From: Gnetum montanum
Taxonomy: Eukaryota; Streptophyta; Gnetopsida; Gnetales; Gnetaceae
Assembly: GCA_015680685.1 (NCBI GenBank)
Contig: MNCI01029297.1
Coordinates: 187,376-251,375 of the forward strand
DNA: 64,000 nt
Direction: 5' to 3'
In this document: one piece after another, positions 9,932-20,544 of the stretch
How positions within the stretch are numbered: the first letter of the stretch is position 1
Layout of the letters: every line of letters begins with the position of its first letter
Position numbers and translations under genes: made by a program
Notes under the pieces: model-generated
Told to the model about the DNA's origin: nothing
Seen by the model: the letters and a program-made list of their open reading frames with translations, nothing else
The model's database searches: none

Positions 9932-12900
9932 ATCATGAATCTTGATGATAAGGGGCTGAATTTCAATGGATTGTGGCAACAAGGCCACTCTACCACTTAC
10001 AATACCCCATCATGTATTTAATTCATCTGCAAAGGATTCTTCTCATCGACTACTCGAAATGAAACTGGATGGCCCCTAGTGCCCCACCGTGTAGGTAGGA
10101 CTAGGGGGTACCATCGACACATGCCAATAGGAGCAATGAAGCTACCCCTACTGCAGGTCACATAGTAACCAACAAGGAAAGAGGCACTACCTCTATCATG
10201 TATTTCGACTTAGAGGCTTTCAGTCATAATTTGAAACACGATAGCTTCATGTCACTAGCTTTTTAACCAAACACGATGACCAATTATGTGAATCAATGAT
10301 TCCTCTCATACTAAGTTGAATTACTATCATGGTGTGCATCATCAATAGGGTAAAACTAACCTATCTCACAATTTTCTAAACCCAACTCATGTTCCCTATT
10401 GGTGGGTGAACAATCCAACACTTGGTGAATTCTACTTCACAATGATAAGAAGAGCTGACATCAAAGGATCAAAAAGCAATGTTGCTATGAATGCTTGGCT
10501 ACCACAAGCTAGGTATCCCTGTGGTAACTCTTTTGAGACCTCTAGCTTCAAATTATGAAGATCTAAAGGATTGATAGGCTATTCTTTCATGATTTGTATT
10601 TGTACTAAAAATCAAAATCAAATGAGCTTTTACCCTTCTATTCCACATGAGATTTTTGTTCTTGTTGAGCTCATCTTAGGACACCTGTGTTATCTTTTAA
10701 CAAATGTGCTGCCCCAACCAAACTCCCGACCTGACTCTATCTTCCACAAAATTTGATGTGTGAGGCATGTCTTGGTTCCAAAAGTGAGGGCTATGCCCCA
10801 TTCTTGACCAAAGAAGCAAGTAAAATAATGTTAAAAGTAGTGGTATTTCACTTGTGCCATGAGTGGCTCCCACTTATTCTACACCTATTAAGTCATTTCA
10901 CAAAGTTAGACTAGAGTCAAGCTCAACAGGGTCTTCTATCCTTGCTGATTCTACCAAGCCCATTTCCTTGGCTATGGTTTTGCTAGATAGTAGGTAGGAA
11001 GAGTGGAAATCTCATTAATTCATTCATGTGTATCACTAATTAGATGACAAGGCATTTGGCTACCTTAAGAAAGTCATAGTTACTCCCACTGTTTACCTGT
11101 GCTTGGTTGAATTTCTTCACTCTGACATTCAGAGCACTAGGCAAAAATCACATTACATCAGCATCGGTAGGGACCATCACAATGCCCTTTTTTAATTAAA
11201 CATTCAAGTTCCCCTTGTCTGAGCTATTTCTAAGCTGGTTGTTCATTGCCTAGGGAAAGCCCTCCCCCGTGGAGGGGGGGAGGGCACTCTACATCCATCA
11301 CTTAACTAGCACATGAGGGCCCACCATCACCACAAAAGTGGCTCAAGCAGGTCCTTGATAGCCTATGGGTTTGGGGCCCAGAACCCTAGGCCAACCCTTA
11401 GAGCCAATCCTTTTCCCAAAGTTACTAGTCCATTTTTTTGACTTCCCTTACCTACCTTGTTCTATGGACTAGAGGTTGTTCACCTTGGAGACCTAATGTG
11501 GTTATGAGTATGATTGGGCATGAATAGTACTCGATTCTCTAAGTTTTCAAGGGCCACCAAGGGTGCACTAGACACCATAAGATGTGTGGTGCTCTTCTAG
11601 CCACTGGACCCTATCTCTGATTAAGCTGATTTCAGGGTGGGCATGCTATTAAAAAGAAAAGATAACTCTTCCCAGGGCCCTTGTTGTCATCTCTGGATTC
11701 CCTGATGTTGCTGTCCACAACCATGTCCTAATTCAGGAATGTTAACCCAATTCCCTTGCAAGATCTCATGTGGAGTGCACCCATTGGAAGGGGCTCCCCC
11801 ATCTATTAATATTGACTAACCCATGTCCAAGTGTTGTTCACATGGAACCTTTCTCCACGTTGGTCTTCAAAGTTCTCATTTGAATATTTGCTACTACCAC
11901 CAAAATTTTCACTGGGTGCCACTCCACCCAGGCTCACACCCTAGGCTTTACAATGAACCTTATGCCCTCCTACTTATTGTGGCCTAGCACTTGCCTTAAT
12001 GGCCAAGTGTAGGTTACGTGCTTAAGCACCATCGATTTTTGGCGCTAGTTGATTTGGTAGGTGAGTTGTTACACACTCCTTAGTAGATTTTGACTTCCAT
12101 GAACATCATCCTACTATCTTAATCAACCAACACCCTTTGTGGGTTTTGGGTTAGCACCTAGTTAGGCACCGTAGCTCAACTTTTAGTTCAACCTACATCA
12201 CTAGTTTTACTTACCAAAGATAGCATGCTTGGAGCTCTTGATTCATTGACGTGGCTCACTGAGGCAGCCATGCTATCTTACCTATTTAATGTTTGAGAAT
12301 AGGTTGAGGGAATTGCACACTCGATGCCTCTAATCATTTTCTCTACCTGATAAAACTTGAGAATGTGAGCTCCAGCCATCCTGAGGAAAACTTCAGAGGA
12401 AACTAGCTACTAGATGGTTTGATTAGTCTTTCATTCCTATACCCAAGTTAGATGAATGATTTGCATGTCAATGTCACAAAGGGCCTCCACTAGAGTTTCC
12501 TCTAGCTTCACCATGCTTAGGTATAGTTCACCATCTTTCAGGTCCCAATAAGCATGCTCTCACTCAAACCCTTCTCAACAAGATTAAGGTCAATGGATGA
12601 TGCTTTGTGTCCATGCATGGATCCTACCTTTTAGCTTCTTTGCACCATGTGGGTTCCCAAACCTGATGACTCACACACATGTTAGACTCTTTGGTCCATG
12701 TTTCAAAATGGGTCAAATGGAAAGCCCACAAAATTTTCATCTCAAGCATGCAAGCATAGCAGGATCCACCCCTCAAAGGGGCACATGCTTGGACCCTCCA
12801 TCATTGTAGTGGTAGCATGCGTGCAGCTAGCTACACAAAGTTGTGCCATGGTCTCAATCCATGTGGACTTGCCTCCTAGACCAAGCAGTGGACCGAAGCA

Positions 12901-13372
12901 TACACACTCCACTCCACATCTAGCTAGGAAGCAACATAGGCCTCTATCCGCTTCCCTCTCAAAAATTTCAAGCACTTTTTAACTCTCTTTTCAAAGTCCT
13001 TTTTATCTTTCCCTTGTGGTACTTGTTTACTATCGATCTCTCACGCGTATTTGGCCTTGGAGAAAATTTACCACCCACTTAGGGCTACATTCCCAAACAA
13101 CCTGACTCGTCGATAGCACCTCGTAATGTAGCAGGGTTCAAGCCCAATGGGGTTGTCACCCTCTCCATCATCCCATTTTAGGGGACTTAGGCTCAGTCCA
13201 CCATAGGGGATGCTTCTGCAAACTATAATTCGGGTGGCAACCACTACCAGATTTTCACGATAGGTTGTTTCTGGTTCACTTGCTACTACTAGGGGAATCC
13301 TCATAAGTTTCTCTTCCTCCACTTAGTTATATGCTTAAACTCTATGAATACCCTCACCTAAACTAGGGTCAC
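9932..13372 (-). pseudogene. 26S (large subunit) rRNA pseudogene, near full length
   Basis: On the minus strand this follows plant 26S rRNA from start to end. The 5' end is recognised by the segment complementary to GCTTAAACTC..CCTGACC (13331-13372). Inner landmarks include the ATTAGATGACAAGGCATTTGG block (about 11040-11060), TCCCTATTGGTGGGTGAACA (about 10392) and TTGGTGAATTCTACTTCAC (about 10423). The 3' end is recognised by GGCCACTCTACCACTTACAA (about 9983). The length, about 3440 nt, is close to the usual 3.4 kb, so little is missing. Many positions where the normal gene has C or CG carry T or TG/CA, including highly conserved sites, so it cannot encode a functional rRNA. ITS2, 5.8S, ITS1 and 18S follow in the normal order. 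The 3' end position is approximate. Confidence 0.93.
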
Positions 13373-13673
13373 TACAAAGAGGAAGCATTACCCCTTCTAT
13401 GCATGATGTAAAGGAGGAACATCACCCTTGGAAACCACTAGTCACATAATCTAGCATCGTACTAAAGGAGAAGGGTAGGGAGGGGGCCAACATACCTCCT
13501 GCATGCTCAACATAGGGAATGTAGAGACCGCCATCACCATCCATCACTCCATCCAAGGAGAAGCAAGAAAACATGAACGATAGCACCTTTCAGCCAACTA
13601 CACCTTAGGAGACATGGACGATCACATCTACTATCCCCTTATGCTGGGAAAAAAGGGCATGCCATAGGATCTT
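13373..13673 (-). other. ITS2 spacer of the rDNA pseudogene
   Basis: About 300 bp between the 26S 5' end and the 5.8S 3' end. It is defined only by its flanks. I recognise no internal motif. Confidence 0.8.
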
Positions 13674-13830
13674 CATGACACCCAGGTAGACGTGCCCTCC
13701 ACCTAGGCCTTAAGTGCAACTTGCATTTAAAGATTTGATGATTCATGGAATTCTACAATTCACATAAAGTATCGCATTTCACTATGTTCTTCATCTAAAT
13801 GAAAGCTAAGATATCCATTGTCAAGATTCA
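13674..13830 (-). pseudogene. 5.8S rRNA pseudogene
   Basis: On the plus strand it reads ATGACACCCAGGTAGACGTG ... AATTCACATAAAGTATCGC, then ATTTCACTATGTTCTTCAT and ATATCCATTGTCAAGA. This is the complement of plant 5.8S from its 3' end to near its 5' end, about 157 bp. Conserved positions are changed (for example a TCGATG site now reads TTGATG on this strand, and TTCTTCATCGATG is now TTCTTCATCTAAATG), so it is a decayed copy. Confidence 0.92.
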
Positions 13831-14754
13831 TGGTTTGGGTCACGAACCCTCGTTGACCACCACAACGATGTGGCACACATTCATCATAATCTTGATGTCA
13901 CTTGTACCCTTGCATTGGGGAAAGAGAAGCAAGTAACACCCAATGGATGTGACTAGTGTTGACGTCTAGACAAGGGGGGCAACCACCCTCCAAACGACAA
14001 CCCTGCTATGCAACCATGGATGGGGGGGACAAGAAATGGTGAAGCAGCAACACCGTAGCTATTCAGCACAATGCCCTTGGCTACATAAAGTAATTACATA
14101 CCCTACAACCTAGAGGCCAAGAGTAGTCGTTCACCTAGAAAAACTGCAACAGGAGAAGAGAACTGCACCCAACCATCGTGCCATATCCCCTCTCTCCCAT
14201 GTGCCTCTCTCTTCATGGAACTAGATGGCTGGGAAAAAAAAGAGCAACCCTTGCATGTCTCCCTTGTGTCTAGCCTTGTATTTTTAAATTTTTTTGCAAC
14301 ATGCTCACTTACCACGAATGTAAAGCTCAAGAACCACCATGATTTCCTCACTATGGTGCAGACAGTCTGTTTGCAGGTCGCCACTCCCAAAACAAACATC
14401 TCCTCACCTATCATCAACGGACCACAGTGACTGTGGCTGACACATCCTCCATCGAGAGGAAACCTAAGCCCCCTCCTTCGAATGCTCTAGATCAATCCCC
14501 TTTTTCTTCCTTGAAATCTTCCTGGGTGATGACATGCCCTTTGAGGCATCAATCTGTTAAATGTGTGAGGCGTAATTTAGACACAATGTCTTGCACCCCC
14601 ATCAAGCACACACTCTCCCCATGAGTGTTGCATGAAGTCCCATCTTGGTGCAGCACCATCATCGTGGATGCTCTGTAGGAGGTCCTCCAAGCATTCTTCA
14701 TTGCTGTGACGGAAACACAAGACTGTAACCAATGAGACAAAAGCATGTGCACAT
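13831..14754 (-). other. ITS1 spacer of the rDNA pseudogene, unusually long
   Basis: About 924 bp between 5.8S and 18S. Flowering plants usually have 200-300 bp here, while many gymnosperms have 0.6-3 kb. I see no transposon border inside it, but a small insertion cannot be excluded. Open frames in it are chance products. Confidence 0.8.
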
Positions 14755-16207
14755 CAATGATCCTACCGTAGGTTCACCTATGGTAACCTTGTTATGACTT
14801 CTCATTCCTCTAAATGATAAGGTTCAATGAGTTTCTCATGAAATTGATGATGGAGAAACCATCATCATTGTTGTAATCCAAACATATCACTAGATTGTTC
14901 AATCAATAGGAGTGATGGGCCATGTGTACAAAGGGTAGGAACATAGTCAACGTGAGCTAATGACTCGTGCTTACTAGAAATTCCTTGTTGAAGATTGATA
15001 ATTTCAAAGATCTATCCCCATCACGATGCATTTTTACAAGATTTCCCAATCCTCTTAGACCAGAGAAAGAAGCTTACTGAATGCATCAATGTAGTGTGCA
15101 TGTGGCCCAAAACATCTAAGGGCATCACAAACCTATTATTGCATGAAACTTCCATCGTCTGAGTGGCCATAGTCCCTCTAAGAAGTTTATGGTTGAGACT
15201 TGGAGGCATTTGATCATCTTCGAGCCCCCAAATTTCATTCTTGATTAATGAAAGCATCCTTGGCAAATGCTTTCGTAGTAGTTTGTCTTTCATAAATCCA
15301 AGAATTTTACCTCTAATAATGAAATACAAATGCCCCCAACAGTCCCTATTAATCATTACTCTGATCCCAAAGGCCAACACAATAGGATCAAAATCCTATC
15401 ATGTTATTCCATGCTAATGTATTCAGAGCATAGGCTTGCTTTGAGCACTCTAATTTTTTCAAAGTAATAGTGTCAAAGACACAACCTAGCCAATTAAGGC
15501 TAGGATCATGTTGCCTACAGAAGGAATAGAGCAGTCGATGCACACCGGATCAGTGGACCAACCACCCCATCCCAAGATTCAACTATAAGATTTTTAACTA
15601 CAAAAACTTAAATATATGCTATTGGAGCTAGAATTACTATGGCTGCTGGCATTAGACTTGTCCTTCAATGGATCCTCATTAAGGGGTTTAAATTGTACTC
15701 ATTCCAATTACTAGACTTGATGAGCTCGATATTGTTATTTATTGTCACTACCTCCCTGTGTTAGGATTGGCTAATTTGTGCATCTACTGCCTTTCTTGGA
15801 TGTGGTAGCTGTTTCTCAGGCTCCCTCTCAAAATTGAACCCTAATTCCCCATGACCCATCACAACCATGATAGGCCTCTATCCTACCATCGAAATTTGAT
15901 AGGGCAGAAATTTAAATGAAGCATCACCGGCACAAAGGGCTATGCGATTAGTCCAGTTACCATGATTCACCGAGCAAACGAGCAAGCTCACATCAACCTT
16001 TTATCTAATAAATGCATCTTTTTTGAGAGTTAGGATTTTCTAAACATAGTAGCTCTATAATTACTACAATTATTCTACTAAGGTACCATCAAAGAAACTA
16101 TAACTGATTTAATGAGCCATTCATAGTTTCACCATTTGAAGTAGTTCATACTTAGACATGCATGGCTTAATCTTTGAGACAAGCATATGACTACTGGCAA
16201 GATCAAC
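14755..16207 (-). pseudogene. 18S rRNA pseudogene with internal deletion
   Basis: The plus strand starts CAATGATCCTACCGTAGGTT, the complement of the 18S 3' end. It ends GACTACTGGCAAGATCAAC at 16207, about six bases short of the mature 5' end. Clear blocks in between include CATCTAAGGGCATCACA (about 15112), TTCATAAATCCAAGAATTT (about 15290) and GATTTAATGAGCCATTCATA (about 16106). At about 15185 the sequence jumps from the AGTCCCTCTAAGAAG block to the TTTATGGTTGAGAC block, skipping about 360 nt of the normal 1.8-kb gene. C-to-T changes are abundant. The 5' side is joined to retrotransposon leader, not to an external transcribed spacer. Confidence 0.95.
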
Positions 16208-16294
16208 AGTCAATGTACACTCAACAACGTAGACGCTAAGAGCTCTGAAGCACGGTAACTTTAAGGTAGAGGCCCTCCTTCTAGTGCCAATTTT
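16208..16294 (-). mobile_element. Element leader fragment with primer-binding site, fused to 18S
   Basis: Read on the minus strand, the LTR (end TACA) is followed by TGGCACTAGAAGGAGGGCC (16271-16289), then about 65 bp of leader. These bases closely match the E1 leader at 23470-23554. The leader stops at ..GTTGAGTGTAC..GACTG and 18S begins within the next bases. The LTR at 16295 is therefore followed by internal sequence on both sides, which suggests it belonged to two element copies or to a chimeric one. Confidence 0.85.
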
Positions 16295-16926
16295 TGTACT
16301 GTCCAAAATCGTCGGTCCCTGGCTGGAAGGAAACAGAGACCATGGGATCACGGGACACGCACAGAAGACCCTACCTTCGCTTGAGGGCATGCTGGAATGG
16401 ACGAAGGTAGAGTACCTTGGGTGGTCCACATGCGGATCAAACAAGGATTTCCCCAAACATACACCGAGGTGCTATACGATGGGTTATACATGAATGACGT
16501 AACAGGCGTAAAATAGAGCGTAAACAACATAACTGATGCGAACGGAGCGTAAACGTAAAAGAGCATAAACAGAATACATGCAACAATTAATGCAAACTGT
16601 AACATATTTTAGAAATAAAATGTAGCAATGGTATTTCAAAATGAGAGTTACAATGCACTAGTCTAACGCAGTTGTGGCTTTGACACAAGGTGGACGAAAA
16701 GCCCCGGTGGATGCAGGGATGACTGCGGGCTGGTTCACACTATAGGCACAATGTAGAGGTTGTATGCTCAGTGTACAGAGGTGATGTCCAGCGTACAAGG
16801 TTTATGTCTAGCGTATGGAGGCTGTATGCTCAGCGTACAGGGTTTCTGCTCTAGTTCTTAGCGTTTCTGTTTTTCTCTCCTGGTTTGCTCAAAATTGCCC
16901 ACCCCTAGGTTAGTGAAAAATTGGGG

Positions 16927-16934
16927 TTTTTATA
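16927..16934 (-). promoter_or_regulatory. TATA box in E1 left LTR
   Basis: On the minus strand this reads TATAAAAA in CCTGTATAAAAACCCC. The same sequence occurs at 24187-24194 (E1 right LTR), 50012-50019 and 59273-59280 (E2 LTRs). If active, transcription would run through leader and into the 18S pseudogene. Confidence 0.6.
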
Positions 16935-17026
16935 CAGGTTTGGTCATTAGACTAGGGTTGGATGACAAGTGGTGCATTGATTGGGTGAAAAAGAAAAAAA
17001 TTTACAAGTGTACATGCTACATTTGC

Positions 17027-17255
17027 TGGGCGTATACATCGTGGATGGTGGGCGTATACGCCGTGGATGATAGGCGTAGACGCTGTCGATGCTGGGCGTA
17101 TACACCGTGGATGGTGGGCGTATACGTTGTGGATGCTAAGCGTATACGCTATGGATGGTGGACGTATACGTTGTGGATGCTAGGCATATACGCTATCGAT
17201 GCTGGGCGTATACGCTGTGGATGGTGGGCGTATACGCTGTCGATGCTGGGCATAT
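17027..17255. repeat. 22-bp palindrome-bearing minisatellite in the LTR
   Basis: About ten units of GCGTATACGCTGTGGATGGTGG and variants. The core GCGTATACGC is its own reverse complement. The array recurs at 24287-24535 with deletions. Shorter, more scattered forms sit in the E2 LTRs (about 50100-50500 and 59360-59800). Confidence 0.9.
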
Positions 17256-17719
17256 ACGTTGTGTGTATACACCGATGGTTTCTCTATTCATCTGAATTGT
17301 TGCCTTGTACAAAATCTTGCTCCTCAGTGTTGTTTCCATCTTTGGGGATTGCATGCCAGGTGTACACATCAGTTGTACATGCTGGGCGTATACGCTGTGG
17401 ATGCATGCTTGGCGTATACGTTGTTAATGTATGCTTGGTGTATATGCTGTTGATGCAAATTTGGGCATATACGTTGGGCGTATACACTGGGCGTATACGC
17501 TAAAAATGTGTATTTAGTGAAAAACTAAGTATTTTGTGCTCCAAAGTTGCAATGTTTGATGTCAGATGTTTCCATGGTCATCGGTGGGTCCCAGGGAACC
17601 ATTTCTTGCTCAGTTTGACTCCATTTGAAGCTACCTGTGAGATCCTCAAGCTTCAGTCATGCTAAGGAGCATCATGATTTAAGTCGATTCCTGTTGGAGA
17701 AGTGCTAAGCTCAGAATTT

Positions 17720-17802
17720 TGTGGTGTTTCATATGTCCCTCTTTGTTGACGTCTGGAGGAATTGACCCGAGAGGGGTCGACAAAGAAGTAAAAAACACCA
17801 CA
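17720..17802 (-). promoter_or_regulatory. E1 polypurine tract inside an inverted repeat
   Basis: On the plus strand TGTGGTGTTT (17720-17729, LTR tip) can pair with AAACACCACA (17793-17802), and CTTTGTTGAC with GTCGACAAAG. The purine tract on the coding strand (AACAAAGAGGGACATA) lies just before the LTR TG and sits inside this structure. It should prime plus-strand DNA synthesis. Confidence 0.75.
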
Positions 17803-19520
17803 AGCAATGTAGTAGCATTGTCCTTCGAAACTTGGCCAGATGTCATCACACTATGTTCAGTAGTACATGGGATTGGGGAAATGAAGTTTGTAGCTGGATA
17901 GGGAAATGGGAATTCTAGGGATTGGGAACTGATCAAGGGATTATGCATGGTAAAGGGGATGCTCTGGTGTGTATACGGGTCATGCTGATTCTTGTCAATA
18001 GCCATTGTTTAGCAGACTCGGAATCAAGACATGAGATGTGCGTCCTTTGGTGAAATAAGACTCTTGTTTAGTGTTTAAGAGGACTTGTTGGCCATGTGAA
18101 GGTGGGTTACGTTCTCTGGAGGAACAGGCCCTGTGTTTGGCGTTAAAGAAAACCTGTTGGTGGAGAGCCAAAGCTATGCAATGAGATGTTACTTGAGCTT
18201 TTGAGACATGAGTGTTTGTTTCCAAGACAACTGCCTTCCCGCCTGAGGCTTATGGGAAGTGCCAAGGGTCTTGTGGTTCATTTTGCTCTTTGCTCTTTGC
18301 TCTTTTCTTTCTTTTTCTTTTTTTGTTCTTTTTTATTTTTTTTCTCTTTTTTGTTTTTTTTTTGTGTCTCTTTGTTTTTTGGAAAGAGCTTTCTTTCAAT
18401 TTTTCACTCATGCTCATGTGCCATATTGTGTGTTGCGGTTGCTTGAGAGTCTCACAGCGTGTAACAGTGTGCTCAAATTTTTGGGGTGTACTGGGTGTAT
18501 TTGGGAACTATAACCAGGTAGGAAAGGGAATAAGAGTGTTGGGGAAATGGAGAATGTATTGGGAACTGTGAAGGTACTTTTGAACAGATTGATTAACCTA
18601 GTTGCGTGCGTCAGAAACAATGTGGCACCTTGTCACCATGATGAAGTGTATCCGTGTACGAGCACCACTGGGTGTCATCCTACAAACACAACTCCAAGAA
18701 GACAAGAAACCACAAGTGAATGAGTTAGCAAATACTTTAGGCATTAATGTGATTGATGCCAATGGAGGTACCATGTGAAACTTAAGGCAAACAAAATGAG
18801 CAGCAATAGTGTTTAGGGTTTAGTGTCTACATGATGAAGAAATGTCATGAATTACAACCGCAGATAAATGTGCCAGAAATGATCTTGCCAGTTTATAGTC
18901 TTAGCGAACTATCGTGGATTAGTTTTACATCATAACCCATTGGATGTTGCCAGTTTATCGTCGTAGCAGACGGTATGATGCTAGTTTATAGTCGTGGTGG
19001 GCTATGAAGAGGCAAGCTAGTTTATAGTCTTAGCGGACTCTAGTGAATGAGTGTGACAGTTTAGTGTCATCTCAAACAGAGCTCTGTGGTGTTGGTTTAC
19101 CGTCATGACGCCAGGACGTTCTATGGTATCAGTTTTAAGTCATGATGCCAGGACTATCTATGGTATCATTTTACCGTCATGATGCTAGGACTATCTGTGG
19201 GGATGCATGCATGTGCGTCTGTATGATCCTGTAAACAAAAGCTACTAGAGAAAATAATATTAAATTGCAACTGCAGAAAACATGAACTGAAATGCACCAA
19301 TAAATAAAAGATAATGTGAAATGGTGGTAGTTTAAGGCCTTTTCAGGCGATGAGAGAATGCGTAAGCTAATACAATACAAACTAAGGTGACATATGCACA
19401 ACGAAAAAAGGTGAAGAGTGGGCAGAGATTAGACGTGTCTTTGGCCACAGGGGAGTCTTGATTATGCGGCTGTTTCTTAGTCAGACATGGTCTAGGAGGT
19501 GTGCTAGTTTTCTCTAGGAG
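17803..19520 (-). other. E1 3' untranslated region
   Basis: No coding sequence. It contains a T-rich run at about 18280-18375 (purine-rich on the coding strand). Further on, about 18890-19200 carries modules such as CAGTTTATAGTCTTAGCGAACT and CAGTTTTAAGTCATGATGCCA. The same parts occur in the same order in E4 (62575-63660), which places this segment downstream of pol in the full-length relative. Confidence 0.75.
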
Positions 19521-19524
19521 GCTT

Positions 19525-19977
19525 TCAATTTTTACCCCTTGTTCGGGCTCTAGGTGTTGTGTTTGTTGTTGTGGTTGTTGCTTCAAGAGGTTCTTCTTTC
19601 AAGACCTGTAACATGTCTATGTTGTGGTCAGATTGAAAGGGAGTGTTGTTGCCGTGTATAATGACTTGTCCACCTTTGTATGGAAGGTGGATTTCTTGAT
19701 GTATCGGTAAGGAAATGGCTCGTTGTTGTGCTAGCCAAGGTCTACCAAGAATCATGTTGAAATTGGGCATCTCTTCTATGATAGTGAACTCCGCACTAGT
19801 GGGGAATTGTTCTCCTGCCACAAAGGCTAAGTTGATTGTGCCCTTAACCGTGACACATGATCCATTGAAAGATTTTAAACATGTGGTTTTTGTTGGCATG
19901 ATCTCATCTGCTATGCCTAATTTGTCGATGACAGAATATAGAACTACGTTTGTTGCCACACCGTCGTCAACGTGCAC
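19525..19977 (-). pseudogene. E1 aspartic protease (retropepsin) fragment
   Basis: 150 codons. Near the start is VDDG (residues 3-6), matching the Asp-x-Gly catalytic region of gypsy-type proteases, which usually reads VD.G..x.N. Then come the flap-region text KSFNGSCVTVKGTI (about 39-52) and ILGRPWLAQ (about 76-84), the typical second half of the domain, and PIHQEIHLPYKGG. A threonine-rich tail (about 132-144) follows, and then noncoding sequence. No reverse transcriptase follows, although in autonomous elements it would come directly after this domain. Confidence 0.82.
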
Positions 19978-20040
19978 TCTGCAAATTGTACATTGCCCAA
20001 CACGTACACTAATCGATAATGGAGCTGTTGTGACTTCCCC

Positions 20041-20484
20041 TCATTTGGGATTGACTTTAACTGCATTGTCGCAGAAGGCTAAGGTGTTGGAACCTAATCT
20101 TTGTGGTGTGTGTTGTGAAATCGTTGCACAAATGGATTCTATGTTAGTAGGGATGTCCTCTGTAACAGGAATAGATGCTAATGTTTGTGCTAAGGCTTCA
20201 CGATGAGCCGATGATGTCATGACCAGATCGTACAAACTCATGGTTGTGTTCTTTTGTTTGAGGGTTTGTTTCACATGGGCCAGTGTAGCTACGAAGTCCG
20301 TGTTGTTGGTTGTTGTATTAGTTGCTTCTATATGGATCAAGGGCTTGGGCTTAGTTTGTTTGGGATTAGGGGCAGGGCCCCCAACGTTCAGTTGTTGTGT
20401 ACTAGGTGTGGCTTTTATTTCGACTACAAGTGTTGTTCGTTGTTCATTCGTTTTCTTCTGTTTCCAATTGGTTTGCTTACCCAT
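20041..20484 (-). pseudogene. E1 gag-protease linker segment
   Basis: The stretch TLKQKNTTMSLYDLVMTS followed by AHREALAQTLASIPV matches the same region of E2 (54551-54919). Segments of this kind (SLYDLL..SP..REAL) lie between gag and protease in plant Tat-type gypsy polyproteins. It is lysine/glutamine/threonine-rich at the front. A frame break separates it from the protease. Function unknown. Confidence 0.65.
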
Positions 20485-20544
20485 GTTGTTGGCAAGGTTG
20501 ACTCTTGAGGGAGAAGAGGTTGAGACATTGCCTACGGTTGGGCT

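Larger units (their letters stand above)
16295..17731 (-). mobile_element. E1 left (3') LTR
   Basis: On the minus strand it starts TGAAACACCACAAAATTCTG and ends ..CAGTACA. It matches 23555-25000 throughout. It contains a TATA box complement (TTTTTATA, 16927-16934) and an array of 22-bp palindromic units at 17027-17255. Reading frames here have many Tyr/Cys/Trp codons because of the repeat and are not genes. Confidence 0.92.

Noticed and set aside
10571-14752. Several open frames of 60-105 codons on both strands
   Set aside because: They lie in the decayed 26S, ITS and 18S sequence. The rRNA match explains the region fully.
15021-15380. 119-codon minus frame
   Set aside because: It is a translation of the 18S pseudogene across its deletion point.
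17027-17255. CRISPR-like regular repeats
   Set aside because: Units are directly adjacent without unique spacers, lie in an LTR, and the genome is a plant's.
16895-17503. 202-codon plus frame rich in Tyr, Val, Trp and Cys; similar frame at 24204-24828
   Set aside because: The frame is a by-product of the 22-bp GCGTATACGC array in the LTR and starts and stops inside it.
18186-18571. Phe/Leu-rich frames looking like membrane proteins
   Set aside because: They come from the T-rich tract in the 3' region of E1. E4 has the same tract with different frames.
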